A stretch of DNA of 64,000 nucleotides from Ruegeria discodermiae (GCF_030758345.1 NZ_JAVAMO010000005.1:1-64000); one strand, 5' to 3'. Counted from the first letter of the stretch, positions 20,078 to 29,713 are shown. Notes: generated by a model from the sequence alone, not told the origin. Made by a program: numbers and translations.

Positions 20078-20677
20078 TCAGATCGGTACGACCTCGGCGC
20101 GCTCCTGCTCGGGCAGCGCCGCCAGCATCTCACGCACCGTTTTGCCCAGCACCGGATGGCGCCATTCCGGCGCAATATCGGCTAGGGGTACAAGCGCAAA
20201 GGCCCGATCCTGCAAGCGCGGATGGGGCAAGATCAGCCGGTCAGGCGCGCTGCGTGCCTGTGTTTGCGGCTCAAGCGCGTGCCAGGCCCGAAACGTGTCG
20301 AGATCTGGCGCCACCCGGTCCCCGGCAAAGACCAGATCCATATCCAGCGTGCGCATGCCCCAGCGCTGCACCCGCTCGCGCCCGAAACGGGCCTCTACCT
20401 CATGCAATTGGTGCAGGATCTCCTGTGGCGCGGCATCCGTTTCGATCAGGATCGCGGCATTCACATAATCCGGCCCCGCGCCCGCGGGAAAGCACGGGGT
20501 TGCATAAAAGCGGCTCACCGCGCGAATCGCCACACCCCTGGCTGCAAGCGCCTGGATCGCATGACCTAAGGTCAACTCTGGCGGGTGACTTTCGAATTTC
20601 AGGTTTGCGCCCAGCGCGACACATGAAATTGACCGGATTTCGGTCACTTTTGACCTCGGATTTAATGTTTGCTCCAC
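20078..20677 (-). CDS. folK: Hydroxymethyldihydropterin pyrophosphokinase
   Basis: FolK transfers pyrophosphate from ATP to 6-hydroxymethyl-dihydropterin in folate synthesis. The 199-residue protein has ALGANLKF near the start, VNAAILIET, the [13 protein letters not shown] stretch that holds the conserved Asp pair, and [16 protein letters not shown]. Residues 1-15 are probably not conserved, so a slightly later start is possible. It diverges from the NYN-domain gene. Confidence 0.9.
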   Translation of the reverse strand: MEQTLNPRSKVTEIRSISCVALGANLKFESHPPELTLGHAIQALAARGVAIRAVSRFYATPCFPAGAGPDYVNAAILIETDAAPQEILHQLHEVEARFGRERVQRWGMRTLDMDLVFAGDRVAPDLDTFRAWHALEPQTQARSAPDRLILPHPRLQDRAFALVPLADIAPEWRHPVLGKTVREMLAALPEQERAEVVPI

Positions 20678-20780
20678 TTGCTATATATGACAGTTGTCTT
20701 ACATTTAAGACTATCATTCCGCCGCATTTGATCACTCACGGGAATATTTGGCGCGATGATACACACCGGAAGGAACAATT

Positions 20781-21353
20781 ATGTTTTATAAGGACGAACG
20801 GCTGGCGCTGTTCATCGACGGCTCCAATTTGTATGCCGCAGCCAAAGCATTGGGCTTTGACATCGACTACAAGCTGCTGCGTCAGGAATTCATGCGTCGA
20901 GGAAAGCTGTTGCGCGCGTTTTATTACACCGCGCTGCTTGAGAATGACGAATACTCGCCCATACGGCCACTGGTCGACTGGTTGCACTACAATGGATTCA
21001 CCATGGTGACCAAGCCAGCCAAGGAATACACCGACAGCATGGGGCGTCGGAAGGTCAAGGGCAACATGGATATCGAACTGACCGTCGATGCCATGGAACT
21101 GGCACCGCGTGTCGATCATATCGTGCTGTTCTCGGGCGATGGCGATTTTCGCCCGCTGGTGGCCAGCCTGCAGCGTCAGGGCGTACGCGTCTCTGTTGTG
21201 TCGACCATTCGCAGCCAGCCGCCGATGATCTCGGACGAGCTGCGCCGCCAGGCCGACAATTTCATCGAGCTCGAAGAGCTGAAGGATGTCATTGGCCGCC
21301 CTCCACGCGAAATGCCCGCCGAGAGCCGGAACGTGGTCGCGGCCACAAACTGA
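20781..21353 (+). CDS. NYN-domain (LabA/DUF88-like) putative ribonuclease
   Basis: The 190-residue protein has the PIN-like NYN fold with its acidic residues in LFIDGSNLYAAAK (near residue 11), KGNMDIELTVDAM and HIVLFSGDGDFRPLV. NYN proteins are metal-dependent RNases in several lineages; activity here is inferred. The preceding 100 bases are AT-rich and shared with the folK promoter. A strong terminator follows. Confidence 0.88.
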   Translation: MFYKDERLALFIDGSNLYAAAKALGFDIDYKLLRQEFMRRGKLLRAFYYTALLENDEYSPIRPLVDWLHYNGFTMVTKPAKEYTDSMGRRKVKGNMDIELTVDAMELAPRVDHIVLFSGDGDFRPLVASLQRQGVRVSVVSTIRSQPPMISDELRRQADNFIELEELKDVIGRPPREMPAESRNVVAATN

Positions 21354-21384
21354 CCTGACGGGTCAATCGGACAAGATAGTAAAG

Positions 21385-21414
21385 GCGCGGCCGGGCCACC
21401 CCGGACCGCGCTTT
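21385..21414 (+). terminator. Intrinsic terminator of the NYN gene
   Basis: GCGCGGCCGGG pairs with CCCGG-A-CCGCGC (11 pairs, one bulged A) around a 4-base loop (CCAC), followed by TTT and preceded by AAA. It lies about 30 bases after the stop codon. The T run is short, so efficiency is uncertain. Confidence 0.7.
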
Positions 21415-21553
21415 CACTATTGTTAGGTGCTGAAAATACCACCCTGATAGCCATCAGCCATGTCAGATTCGTGACAAAGCGGACGCAAGGCGCGCGAAGC
21501 GCTGGACCAACCCCACCGAAAGCCTTACCTGTCCACGGCAAGGAGATGCCGCA

Positions 21554-22504
21554 ATGACACACCCACCTCTGACCCTCTACTTGGCCGCGCCGCGCGGGTT
21601 TTGCGCCGGTGTCGACCGGGCCATCAAGATCGTCGAGATGGCGATCGAGAAATGGGGCGCGCCGGTCTATGTGCGCCATGAAATCGTGCACAACAAATTC
21701 GTGGTGGACGGTCTGCGCGCCAAAGGTGCCGTGTTTGTCGAGGAACTGGAGGACTGCCCCAATGACCGTCCGGTGATCTTCTCGGCCCATGGGGTGCCCA
21801 AGGCGGTGCCCGCCGAGGCGGAACAGCGCCAGATGGTCTATGTGGATGCCACCTGCCCGCTGGTCTCGAAAGTGCATATCGAGGCGCAGCGCCACGCCGA
21901 GAGCGGCTTGCAGATGATCATGATCGGCCACAAGGGCCACCCCGAGACCATCGGCACGATGGGGCAATTGCCCGAAGGCGAGGTGCTGCTGGTCGAAACG
22001 GTGGAAGACGTGGCGCAGATCGCCGTGCGCGACCCCGACAAGCTGGCCTATGTAACCCAGACGACGCTGTCCGTGGATGATACACGCGATATCGTGGCCG
22101 CCCTGCAGGCCCGCTTTCCGCTGATTGTGGGACCCCACAAAGAAGATATCTGCTACGCCACGACCAACCGTCAGGAGGCCGTTAAAGAGGTGGCCCCAAA
22201 AGTAGACGCGCTGTTGGTGGTGGGCGCGCCGAACTCGTCCAATTCGCGGCGTCTGGTCGAAGTCGGCGCCAAGGCCGGCTGCGCCTATGCCCAGCTAGTG
22301 CAACGCGCCGATCAGATCGACTGGCGCGCGCTGGAGGGCATCCGTTCCGTCGGAGTTACCGCAGGGGCCTCGGCGCCCGAACTGCTGGTCAACGAGGTCA
22401 TCGACGCCTTCCGCGCCCGCTATGAGGTCACGGTCGAAATGGTCGAAACCGCTGTCGAGAACGTGGAGTTCAAAGTGCCCCGCGTGCTGCGCGTCCCGGC
22501 ATGA
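21554..22504 (+). CDS. ispH: 4-hydroxy-3-methylbut-2-enyl diphosphate reductase
   Basis: IspH is the last enzyme of the methylerythritol phosphate pathway and yields IPP and DMAPP. The 316-residue protein has the three iron-sulfur cysteines in [11 protein letters not shown] (Cys17), [10 protein letters not shown] and [10 protein letters not shown], together with [13 protein letters not shown] and the Glu/His residues of HGVPKAVP. It overlaps the next gene by ATGA. Confidence 0.96.
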   Translation: MTHPPLTLYLAAPRGFCAGVDRAIKIVEMAIEKWGAPVYVRHEIVHNKFVVDGLRAKGAVFVEELEDCPNDRPVIFSAHGVPKAVPAEAEQRQMVYVDATCPLVSKVHIEAQRHAESGLQMIMIGHKGHPETIGTMGQLPEGEVLLVETVEDVAQIAVRDPDKLAYVTQTTLSVDDTRDIVAALQARFPLIVGPHKEDICYATTNRQEAVKEVAPKVDALLVVGAPNSSNSRRLVEVGAKAGCAYAQLVQRADQIDWRALEGIRSVGVTAGASAPELLVNEVIDAFRARYEVTVEMVETAVENVEFKVPRVLRVPA

Positions 22505-22953
22505 GCCGCATTCCCACCGCGCCTCTGCTGTTGGGCCTTTCCGGTCTGATCCCCTTTGTCTGGGGTGCCGCCACCTATCTGAGCGGCGGGTTGCAGGCCT
22601 GGGGCGCAGCGCATCTGGGGCCGCGCTTCGTAGGACCATATGTGCAGCTTTTTTACGGCTCTGTGATCCTAAGCTTTATGTCCGGCGTGCTCTGGGGGTT
22701 TGCCACCAAGACATCCGGTAACCGCGCCGCAACCGGCTATGCGCTGTCGGTCCTGCCCGCGCTCTGGGCGTTTTTCATGACCGGCGGCGGGCCGGTCAGC
22801 GCCGGAATGAACCTGATCTTCGGCTTTGCCGGACTGCTGATCCTTGATGCCGCCTTTTCCTTTTGGGGTCTGACACCGCGATGGTGGATGCGGCTGCGCA
22901 TTCTGTTGACGGTGATCGTGATCGCCTGCCTGTCCGTAGGAGTGTTCCTGTGA
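22501..22953 (+). CDS. DUF3429 membrane protein
   Basis: The 150-residue protein has four predicted helices, with the first at about residues 8-28, and the family-type segment [18 protein letters not shown]. It matches my recollection of DUF3429 (TMEM69-like), a family without known function. It overlaps ispH upstream and the methyltransferase downstream, so it is translated as part of this operon. Confidence 0.8.
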   Translation: MSRIPTAPLLLGLSGLIPFVWGAATYLSGGLQAWGAAHLGPRFVGPYVQLFYGSVILSFMSGVLWGFATKTSGNRAATGYALSVLPALWAFFMTGGGPVSAGMNLIFGFAGLLILDAAFSFWGLTPRWWMRLRILLTVIVIACLSVGVFL

Positions 22954-23534
22954 GTGACGAGACGCTGCGAATCTATGATGAAAAAGCCAGTGAATATGCT
23001 GATCTGACCAGCGACTACAGCGATCCTTTGCTGGACGATTTCATCGCACGCCTGCCGCCGGGGTCGACCATCCTCGATCTGGGGTGCGGTCCCGGTAATG
23101 CGGCGGCGGCCATGGCCCGAGCAGGCCACAAGGTCGATGCGCTGGATGGTTCCGCCGAGATGGTAGCGCTGGCCGACACCCATCCCGGTGTCACTGCAAA
23201 ACTCGCCACCTTCGAGCAATTGCAGGGCAGTGACCTTTATGACGGTGTCTGGGCCAATTTCAGCCTGCTGCACGCGGCCCGAGACGCTTTCCCCGCCCAT
23301 CTGGCCGCAATCATGGAGGCGCTGAAACCCGGCGGGCTGTTCCATATCGGGATGAAGCTGGGCAACGACGCAGGCCCTGACAGGATCGGGCGCTTTTACA
23401 CTTATTACACGCAGGAAGGGCTGGAGGACCGCATGATGGAGGCCGGTTTCACCCTGATTGACCAGCATTTCGGTTCCTCCGAAGGACTGGACGGGCAGAT
23501 GGCCGACTGGATCGTGATGCGTGCCCATGGCTGA
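22950..23534 (+). CDS. Class I SAM-dependent methyltransferase
   Basis: The 194-residue protein has the SAM-binding motif [19 protein letters not shown] near residue 43 and motif II-like [14 protein letters not shown]. The substrate is unknown. The start is a GTG that overlaps the DUF3429 stop codon (GTGA); this gives the conserved [19 protein letters not shown] beginning. Its 3' end overlaps rnhA by 8 bases. Confidence 0.88.
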   Translation: MSDETLRIYDEKASEYADLTSDYSDPLLDDFIARLPPGSTILDLGCGPGNAAAAMARAGHKVDALDGSAEMVALADTHPGVTAKLATFEQLQGSDLYDGVWANFSLLHAARDAFPAHLAAIMEALKPGGLFHIGMKLGNDAGPDRIGRFYTYYTQEGLEDRMMEAGFTLIDQHFGSSEGLDGQMADWIVMRAHG

Positions 23535-23994
23535 ACTGTTTGCCTATACCGATGGCGCCTGCTCCGGCAATCCCGGCCCCGGTGGCTGGGGTGTCCTGAT
23601 GCGGGCCATGCAGGGTGATACGGTCATCAAGGAGCGCGAGTTGAAAGGCGGCGAAGCCTTGACCACCAATAACCGCATGGAGCTGCTGGCCGCCATCTCG
23701 GCGCTTGAGACGCTGGAACGCGCCTCGAAGATCACCGTGGTGACCGACAGCGCCTATGTGAAAAACGGCGTTACCGGCTGGATTCACGGTTGGAAGCGAA
23801 ATGGCTGGAAAACCGCCAGCAAGAAGCCGGTCAAGAATGTCGAACTCTGGCAGCGGCTGGACGAGGCACAGCGCCGCCATGACGTGACCTGGGAATGGGT
23901 CAAGGGCCATGCCGGACACCCCGAGAACGAACGGGCGGACGAATTGGCGCGCGCCGGGATGAAACCGTTCAAGCCCGGAAAAGCCAGCGCATGA
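23527..23994 (+). CDS. rnhA: Ribonuclease HI
   Basis: RNase HI cuts RNA in RNA-DNA hybrids. The 155-residue protein has the full acidic active site: Asp in [18 protein letters not shown], Glu in NNRMELLA, Asp in [10 protein letters not shown], and Asp in ERADELAR, plus the basic helix [18 protein letters not shown]. The ATG at 23527 gives the standard [10 protein letters not shown] start. It overlaps genes on both sides. Confidence 0.96.
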   Translation: MAELFAYTDGACSGNPGPGGWGVLMRAMQGDTVIKERELKGGEALTTNNRMELLAAISALETLERASKITVVTDSAYVKNGVTGWIHGWKRNGWKTASKKPVKNVELWQRLDEAQRRHDVTWEWVKGHAGHPENERADELARAGMKPFKPGKASA

Positions 23995-24614
23995 CGCTGC
24001 TGTCGCTGCTGGATTACGGCTCGGTGCTGATCTTTGCGCTGACAGGCGCGCTGGTGGCGAGCCGGGGGCAGCTTGATCTGGTGGGCTTTGCCTTCATGGC
24101 CAGCCTGACGGCCGTGGGCGGCGGCACCGTGCGCGACGTGTTGCTGGACCGCCACCCGGTCTTCTGGGTCGCCAACCCAACCTACATCCTGATCGCCACG
24201 GGCGCGGCGGTACTGGTGTTCTTCACCGCGCATCTGGTCGAGAGCCGATATAACTGGCTGGTCTGGCTGGACAGTTTCGCGCTGTCCATTGCCGTGGCCG
24301 CAGGGTCCGGCGTGGCGCTGGCACTGGGTCAGCCGCCGATGATTGTCGTGCTGATGGGCATGATCACCGGATGCCTTGGCGGGCTGATGCGGGACGTGGT
24401 GAATGATGAGTTGCCGCTGGTGCTGAAACAGGGGCAGCTTTACGTCTCCTGCGCCTTTGCCGGGGCATGTGTTGCAGTTCTGGCGGATTGGCAGGGCCTG
24501 CCAGAAATCGTTGTCCTGGCCGCCTCCGCCGCCACTTGCTGGGGCCTGCGGGCTGGATCGCTGCTGTTCGGGTGGCAATTGCCGGTCTACAAATCGCGCC
24601 CGCCGCGCCAGTAG
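23991..24614 (+). CDS. TRIC / UPF0126-family membrane protein (YicG-like)
   Basis: The 207-residue protein has two tandem three-helix repeats, each with a glycine-rich arginine motif: [14 protein letters not shown] and [13 protein letters not shown]. Such proteins are bacterial trimeric intracellular cation channel relatives; some have been linked to glycine transport. The start was placed at the ATGA overlap with rnhA. It ends the plus-strand operon, with two minus-strand small genes converging on it. Confidence 0.85.
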   Translation: MTLLSLLDYGSVLIFALTGALVASRGQLDLVGFAFMASLTAVGGGTVRDVLLDRHPVFWVANPTYILIATGAAVLVFFTAHLVESRYNWLVWLDSFALSIAVAAGSGVALALGQPPMIVVLMGMITGCLGGLMRDVVNDELPLVLKQGQLYVSCAFAGACVAVLADWQGLPEIVVLAASAATCWGLRAGSLLFGWQLPVYKSRPPRQ

Positions 24615-24616
24615 CG

Positions 24617-24856
24617 CTAGCGCCGATTGCGCCAGGCCTGCCAGAGCCAGATCACCAGCAGCGCGCCCAACACCGCCCCGACGAACCCGGCCATGGCGCC
24701 CATCACCGAGGTCAGAAAGCGCAAGACAAACCCGCCGATCAGCGCACCGACGATGCCAATGAACATTGTGGTGGGGATATCCGCCTCGATCCGCATCAGG
24801 CGCGTGGCCAGGAACCCTGCCGCCGCGCCCACTACGATCAGCACCACCACCGACAT
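24617..24856 (-). CDS. GlsB/YeaQ/YmgE family small membrane protein
   Basis: The 79-residue protein has three hydrophobic helices rich in glycine, with GAAAGFLATRLMRIEADIPTTMFIGIVGALIGG, the pattern of the transglycosylase-associated (YeaQ) family. Despite that name, enzyme activity is not established. It lies one base after a second small membrane gene. Confidence 0.8.
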   Translation of the reverse strand: MSVVVLIVVGAAAGFLATRLMRIEADIPTTMFIGIVGALIGGFVLRFLTSVMGAMAGFVGAVLGALLVIWLWQAWRNRR

Positions 24857-24857
24857 C

Positions 24858-25094
24858 TCACTTCCTCCAATGGGTAGGCACGATGATCAGCGCACCGACC
24901 GAGGACAGGATCGCGTTCATCCCCGGCGAACCGAAGCCGAAGCCAAACATGATCCGCACGAAGTAAAACAGAAATGCACCGCCGACGCAGATGATGATGG
25001 ATTGCAGATAGCCGTTATGGGTAAAGCCGGTTTTTTCCGCCAGATACCCGACGATTCCGGCAATCACGACCGTTCCGAATAGAACCATGAACAT
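24858..25094 (-). CDS. Small membrane protein, possibly YeaQ-related
   Basis: The 78-residue protein has hydrophobic segments at about residues 1-20, 28-50 and 55-70. IVGYLAEKTGFTHNGYLQSIIICVGGAFLFYFV loosely follows the GlsB/YeaQ layout of its neighbour. Family assignment is weaker than for the adjacent gene. It lies 12 bases after fmt on the same strand. Confidence 0.6.
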   Translation of the reverse strand: MFMVLFGTVVIAGIVGYLAEKTGFTHNGYLQSIIICVGGAFLFYFVRIMFGFGFGSPGMNAILSSVGALIIVPTHWRK

Positions 25095-25106
25095 GGGCGC
25101 CCCTCC

Positions 25107-26012
25107 TCAGAGTCTTGTGCCCTTTGCGACCGGCCAGCCGCGCAGAAACGTTTCGCTATCCTGCGCGCCCTTGCCCGCCCGTTGCAAGCGGGTGAGCGCA
25201 ATTGCCCCGGTGCCGCAGGCCACTCTCAACACGTCGTCCAGAACCTCGCCCGGCGCGCCCTGCCCCTCGGCAAGACATGATCCAAGCAGTTTCACGCGGT
25301 CGCCACCGATCTCGGTCCAGGCACCGGGAAACGGGGCGAGCCCGCGGATCTGGCGGTCAATCTCACGCGCAGGCCGCGACCAATCGACCCTGGCCTCAGC
25401 CTTGTCGATCTTGCTGGCATAGGTGACGCCCGCCTCGGGCTGTGGTTCCGGTGTTAGCTGGTCCAGCCGCTTCAGCGCCTCTACGATCAACCTGGCCCCC
25501 ATGTCAGACAGGCGGTCATGTAGCGCGCCGGTGGTCTCAGACGCGCCGATATCGGTGGTCTGGCGCAACAGAACCGGGCCGGTATCCAGCCCCGCCTCCA
25601 TCTGCATGATGCAGACACCAGTCTGAGCGTCACCTGCCATGATGGCGCGGTGAATGGGCGCTGCGCCGCGCCAGCGCGGCAAGAGGCTGGCATGGATGTT
25701 GAGGCACCCGCGCGCGGGCGCATCCAGAATAGCTTGCGGCAGGATCAGACCGTAGGCGACCACCACCGCGACATCCGCGTTCAATTCCGCAAAGCCTACC
25801 TGTTCCTCGGCTGATTTGAGCGAAACCGGATGGCGCACCTCCAGCCTCAGCGTTTCGGCACGGGCATGCACCGGCGTCGGACGGTCCTTCTTGCCCCGGC
25901 CCGCGGGCCGGGGTGGTTGGCAATAGACGGCGGCGATCTCGTGTCCTGCGGCAACCAGCGCCTCCAGCAACGGGACCGAGAAATCGGGCGTGCCCATGAA
26001 GATAATGCGCAT
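25107..26012 (-). CDS. fmt: Methionyl-tRNA formyltransferase
   Basis: Fmt formylates initiator Met-tRNA. The 301-residue protein has [17 protein letters not shown] at the start, the formyl-folate site [16 protein letters not shown] with its Asn-His, and a C-terminal tRNA-binding OB domain. It stands 5 bases after the deformylase-like gene, in the common def-fmt arrangement. Confidence 0.95.
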   Translation of the reverse strand: MRIIFMGTPDFSVPLLEALVAAGHEIAAVYCQPPRPAGRGKKDRPTPVHARAETLRLEVRHPVSLKSAEEQVGFAELNADVAVVVAYGLILPQAILDAPARGCLNIHASLLPRWRGAAPIHRAIMAGDAQTGVCIMQMEAGLDTGPVLLRQTTDIGASETTGALHDRLSDMGARLIVEALKRLDQLTPEPQPEAGVTYASKIDKAEARVDWSRPAREIDRQIRGLAPFPGAWTEIGGDRVKLLGSCLAEGQGAPGEVLDDVLRVACGTGAIALTRLQRAGKGAQDSETFLRGWPVAKGTRL

Positions 26013-26017
26013 CCGCC

Positions 26018-26512
26018 CTACCCCAGCTTCCGCGCCTTGCGCAGCAACATGTCGCGTTTGACCTTGCTGAGATTGTCGAAATACATCCGCCCGTTCAGAT
26101 GATCGATCTGGTGCTGCACCGAGGTCGCCTCGATCCCGACAAAATCGCGCCGGTCGATCACGCCCTGATCGTTCAGGAACCGCACCGTCACTGCGCGCGG
26201 GCGTTTGACCTTGGCCGAGACGCCGGGCAGGTTCGGGCTGGCCTCTTCATGTTCACGCAGCTCAATCGAGCTGTGCAAAACCTCTGGGTTGGCCAGACGC
26301 ACCGCCCGACCCCGCTCGGTCGAGCCATCAACCACCGCCAGCCGCAGCATCACGCCGATCTGCGGCGCGGCAAGGCCGACGCCCGGCATCGCCTCCATCG
26401 TGTCGATCATGTCGTCCCAGATGGCGCGGATGTCGTCGGTGATCTCGCTCACCTCATCGGCCCGGCTGCGCAGACGCTTGTCGGGCCAGGGCAAACAGGG
26501 GCGAACGCTCAT
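26018..26512 (-). CDS. Peptide deformylase homologue, probably inactive
   Basis: The 164-residue protein aligns with its upstream neighbour def and keeps [10 protein letters not shown] (motif 1). Motif 2 is changed: where the active enzyme has EEGCLSIP, this has EEASPNLP, so the metal-binding Cys is Ser92. In motif 3 the catalytic Glu is Gln: QHQIDH instead of QHEIDH (residues 133-138). Loss of both the metal Cys and the catalytic Glu predicts no deformylase activity, though the fold and the two His remain. Its start overlaps the stop of def by 4 bases. Confidence 0.85.
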   Translation of the reverse strand: MSVRPCLPWPDKRLRSRADEVSEITDDIRAIWDDMIDTMEAMPGVGLAAPQIGVMLRLAVVDGSTERGRAVRLANPEVLHSSIELREHEEASPNLPGVSAKVKRPRAVTVRFLNDQGVIDRRDFVGIEATSVQHQIDHLNGRMYFDNLSKVKRDMLLRKARKLG

Positions 26513-27027
26513 GCCCGCGCCCGCTCGCGTTTTAGTTTCTGCATCTTGCGGGTGATCATCTGACGCTTGAGCGGCTTTAGATAGTCGATGAAAAGCTTGC
26601 CGTTCAGATGGTCGATTTCATGCTGCACACACGTGGCCCAAAGCCCGTCGAACGTCTCGCTCTGCGGATTGCCGTCGCGGTCGATCCATTCCACATCGAC
26701 CAGTTTGGGGCGCGTCACCTCGGCGAATTGTTCCGGGATCGACAGGCAGCCTTCCTCGTAGACATTGGTTTCCTCGGAAGAGGCCACCACCTGCGGATTA
26801 AACATCACCATAGGGCGCGGCGTCTCGCCCTCTTCCTTGATGCAGTCCAGCACGATCAACCGCTCCAGAACCCCGATCTGAGGCGCGGCCAGACCGATGC
26901 CCGGCGCGTCATACATCGTCTCCAGCATGTCATCGGCCAGTTGGCGCAGATCGTCGGACAGGTCGGTGACCGGCGTGCAGACCTTTTTCAGGCGGGGATC
27001 GGGATGGATCAGGATCGTGCGTTTCAT
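26509..27027 (-). CDS. def: Peptide deformylase
   Basis: Def removes the N-formyl group from new proteins using a ferrous or other metal ion. The 172-residue protein has all three motifs intact: [10 protein letters not shown] (43-52), EEGCLSIP with Cys94, and QHEIDH with His136, Glu137 and His140. A basic C-terminal helix ([22 protein letters not shown] region) is suited to ribosome contact. It is the first gene of the def, def-like, fmt set and diverges from the PatB-like gene. Confidence 0.96.
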   Translation of the reverse strand: MKRTILIHPDPRLKKVCTPVTDLSDDLRQLADDMLETMYDAPGIGLAAPQIGVLERLIVLDCIKEEGETPRPMVMFNPQVVASSEETNVYEEGCLSIPEQFAEVTRPKLVDVEWIDRDGNPQSETFDGLWATCVQHEIDHLNGKLFIDYLKPLKRQMITRKMQKLKRERARA

Positions 27028-27122
27028 CAGCCTGATTTAGGCGATTGCCCGCGCCGCCGCAACGCCCCTTGAACATGGCCCGATTGTCGCTAGCTTGCCT
27101 GAGACACTCAAGGGGCGACTTC

Positions 27123-28295
27123 ATGGATTTCAACACACTCAACGACCGCCGTGGCACGTTCAGCACCAAATGGGACAAGATGGAGCGTGGCTTCGGCGTC
27201 TCGCCCGAGGACGGGCTGGCGATGTGGACCGCCGATTCCGATTTCCCGACCGCACCTTGTGTGATCAATGTGGTGCGCGAGGCGGCAGACCATGGCGTGT
27301 TCGGCTATTCCTGGATCTACCCGGAATATCTGCAATCGGTGCAATGGTGGATGAAGACCCGCCATAATTGGGAGATCGATACTGACTGGGTGCTGACCAC
27401 GCAAGGTCTGGGCAACGGCATCGCGCTGGCACTCGACGTCTGGACCAAGCCGGGAGACGGCGTGGTGATCTTCTCGCCCGTCTATCATGAGTTCGCGCAC
27501 AAGATTAACAAGGCAGGCCGCCGCGTCGTGGAATGCCCGTTGGTGCGCGACGGGGATACGTACAATCTGGACCTCGACGATGCGCAAAGCCGTCTGGCGG
27601 GCGATGAATCGATGCTGGTCTTCTGCTCGCCGCAGAACCCGTCGGGCCGGGTCTGGACGACACAGGAATTGCGCGATCTGGCGGAATTTGCCAAGCGCAA
27701 CGATCTGATCCTGGTCTCGGACGAGATTCATCACGATCTGGTTTATCCCGGCCAGAGTTTCGTGCCGATGGACATCGCGGCACCAGAGTACAGGGACAGG
27801 ATGGTCTATCTGACCGCCGCCTCGAAAACCTTCAACATCGCCGGTCAGCGCACCGGCAACATGATCATTCCCGACCCCGAGCTACGCGCTGCGATGAAAC
27901 ACCGTCTGGCCACGCTGGACTATACGCCCAGCGCGCTTGGCGTCCGGATGATCATGGCGGCCTATTCGCCGGAGGGCGCGGAATGGGTCGATGCGCAGGT
28001 GACGCATCTGGACGAAAACCGCCGCGCTTTTGATGCGGCAATCAACGCAATCCCCGGTGTGCAGTCGCTACCACTGCAATCCACCTATCTGGCTTGGGTC
28101 GATTTCTCGGGTACCGGGATGCCGCCCGAGGACGTTGCCGCGCGCATTCGCGACGAGGCAAAAATCGCCGTCTCGCCCGGCCCCGGTTTCGGCACCGGCG
28201 GCGAGACGTTCCAACGGTTCAACCTCGCCACGCAGCTTGGCCGCGTCGAAGAGGCCGGCCGCCGGATGCAACACGCTTTCCGCGACCTGCAATAG
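27123..28295 (+). CDS. PatB/MalY-type PLP aminotransferase or C-S lyase
   Basis: The 390-residue PLP enzyme of fold type I has the MalY/PatB N-terminus with AMWTADSDFPTAP, PQNPSGRVW, SDEIHHDLVYPG and the PLP lysine in AASKTFNIAGQRTGN. MalY/PatB proteins cleave cystathionine or cysteine conjugates. The start at 27123 has AAGGGGCGA upstream; an earlier in-frame ATG would add non-conserved sequence. It is followed with no gap by the L,D-transpeptidase. Confidence 0.88.
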   Translation: MDFNTLNDRRGTFSTKWDKMERGFGVSPEDGLAMWTADSDFPTAPCVINVVREAADHGVFGYSWIYPEYLQSVQWWMKTRHNWEIDTDWVLTTQGLGNGIALALDVWTKPGDGVVIFSPVYHEFAHKINKAGRRVVECPLVRDGDTYNLDLDDAQSRLAGDESMLVFCSPQNPSGRVWTTQELRDLAEFAKRNDLILVSDEIHHDLVYPGQSFVPMDIAAPEYRDRMVYLTAASKTFNIAGQRTGNMIIPDPELRAAMKHRLATLDYTPSALGVRMIMAAYSPEGAEWVDAQVTHLDENRRAFDAAINAIPGVQSLPLQSTYLAWVDFSGTGMPPEDVAARIRDEAKIAVSPGPGFGTGGETFQRFNLATQLGRVEEAGRRMQHAFRDLQ

Positions 28296-28829
28296 ATGCT
28301 GCGGCGGGCCTTGTTGCGCGGCGGGCTCCTGATCCTTGCGATCGGGGCGCTGTTTGTTCTCTGGGACCGCTACGGCCCGCCAGCACCCGCGCCAGATATG
28401 GCCGCTGCGGTGGAGCAGGTCGACCATATCCTCATCGAGAAATCAGCCCGCCGTCTGAGCGCGACGTCGGATGGCAATGTGGTCTTTGAAGCCGAGATTG
28501 CATTGGGGTTCGAACCGGGTGGCGACAAACAGATGGAAGGTGACGGCAAGACGCCCGAAGGCCATTTCACGATCGATCGCCGTAATCCCCAGAGCGCCTT
28601 TCACCTCTCGCTGGGGCTGGATTATCCCCGCCCCGAGGATATCGCCCGCGCCAAGGCGCAAGGCGTTGATCCCGGTGGCGATATCTTCATCCATGGCCAG
28701 CCCAATGGTCTATCCATCCTCACCCTGCCCGGCGACTGGACCGCAGGCTGCATCGCGGTCTCCAATGCCGAGATGGAGACGCTCTGGCGGCTGGTTCCCA
28801 TTGGGACCCCGGTCGAAATCAGACCATAG
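28296..28829 (+). CDS. L,D-transpeptidase (YkuD) family protein
   Basis: L,D-transpeptidases crosslink peptidoglycan or attach proteins to it. The 177-residue protein has an N-terminal membrane anchor or signal (about 8-23) and a YkuD domain with GDGKTPEGHFTIDRRNP, His133 in IHGQPNG and the catalytic Cys152 in WTAGCIAVSN. The motif usually reads SHGCIR; here it is TAGCIAV, a mild departure. It starts right at the stop codon of the PatB-like gene. Confidence 0.85.
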   Translation: MLRRALLRGGLLILAIGALFVLWDRYGPPAPAPDMAAAVEQVDHILIEKSARRLSATSDGNVVFEAEIALGFEPGGDKQMEGDGKTPEGHFTIDRRNPQSAFHLSLGLDYPRPEDIARAKAQGVDPGGDIFIHGQPNGLSILTLPGDWTAGCIAVSNAEMETLWRLVPIGTPVEIRP

Positions 28830-28884
28830 ATGCCTTCACCCGAGAGTGCGTCGCAGTAATTCACCGTTCGTATCGCGACAGCCG

Positions 28885-29214
28885 TCAGTCGAACGCGCCT
28901 GTGATACCGGCAATGGTAGCACCGACACTAAGGCAGAATAACGTCGATCCTCCCTGAGCGGCGTGAAGATCGGCATCGCTAACTTCCCGCTCGGAAGGTT
29001 GCTGAGGAATATGCAGATACGCGATCTTGTCGGTATCCGCCACGACCCTGAATTCTACCCCTTCGGGCAGCGGGCCGACCATTTCCTCCAACGCGGCACG
29101 CGTATCGGTCTCAAGGCGCTTGGAATAGACCGGGTCCTTCAAGGCACGCTCATAGAAAGCGTGCGGCGCATGAGATTGGTCCGTTTTAAACCGCAAATCG
29201 GTACGAGTTGTCAT
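28885..29214 (-). CDS. Probable NHLP-type RiPP precursor peptide
   Basis: The 109-residue product looks like a nitrile-hydratase-like leader peptide (NHLP) precursor of a ribosomally made, modified natural product. Residues 19-48 hold the helix HAFYERALKDPVYSKRL and AALEEM; PEGVEFRVVADT and YLHIP (50-70) follow the family's PEGVEVRVVEDT...YLVLP pattern. VSDADLHAAQGG ends in Gly88-Gly89, the usual cleavage point. The core is 20 residues, STLFCLSVGATIAGITGAFD (coding 28947-28888), with one Cys, two Ser and three Thr. GGGAGA lies upstream of the 29214 ATG. No cyclodehydratase, lanthionine synthetase, radical-SAM or exporter gene is nearby. Confidence 0.78.
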   Translation of the reverse strand: MTTRTDLRFKTDQSHAPHAFYERALKDPVYSKRLETDTRAALEEMVGPLPEGVEFRVVADTDKIAYLHIPQQPSEREVSDADLHAAQGGSTLFCLSVGATIAGITGAFD

Positions 29215-29362
29215 AGCATTCTCCCAAATCGGTCCCTGCATGCGCCTTTGGTGAACCAACTTGGGGCGCATGCCTTGTTCTGATCGATTCAATTCTGGGG
29301 TCTGAAGCTATTCAGATTCGCAGCTAGCGATTAAATCTCGTTCATATTCATGTCGCTGCGCC

Positions 29363-29713
29363 CTAGTCTTTGCCAAGCAGCGCAATCGGCGCATCGGGAG
29401 CGCGATAGAAATCCAGCGGCGCGCGGTCTGTGGCCGCCGTGCTGCGCTTGAATTCATAGTGCATCTCGCCGCCGTCTTCTTCCGATGCCACGATCAGGCA
29501 TTGATAGAGATGGTTGGCCCCGTCATAGAGATCGACCAGCCCGCGCAGCCTGGGCGTTGTGGCGGCCTCAACCGAAAAGCCGGTCCGCCACAATCCCAGA
29601 ACCGGAAAATAATCCTTACCGGCCTCGACCCGCAGGCGACTGGCCTTCTTGATTCCTTCAAGGCGCGCGGCTTCAAGCCCGGCCCTTATTTCTTTTGAAA
29701 TATAGGTGCTCAT
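29363..29713 (-). CDS. Conserved-looking hypothetical protein
   Basis: The 116-residue protein is soluble with no signal peptide. It starts MSTYISKEIRAGLEAARLEG and has FPVLGLWRTGFSVEAAT and DLYDGANHLYQCLIVASEE. I recognise no family. It lies 148 bases upstream of the NHLP-type precursor on the same strand; nothing in it suggests a modifying enzyme. Codon use looks native. Confidence 0.6.
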   Translation of the reverse strand: MSTYISKEIRAGLEAARLEGIKKASRLRVEAGKDYFPVLGLWRTGFSVEAATTPRLRGLVDLYDGANHLYQCLIVASEEDGGEMHYEFKRSTAATDRAPLDFYRAPDAPIALLGKD

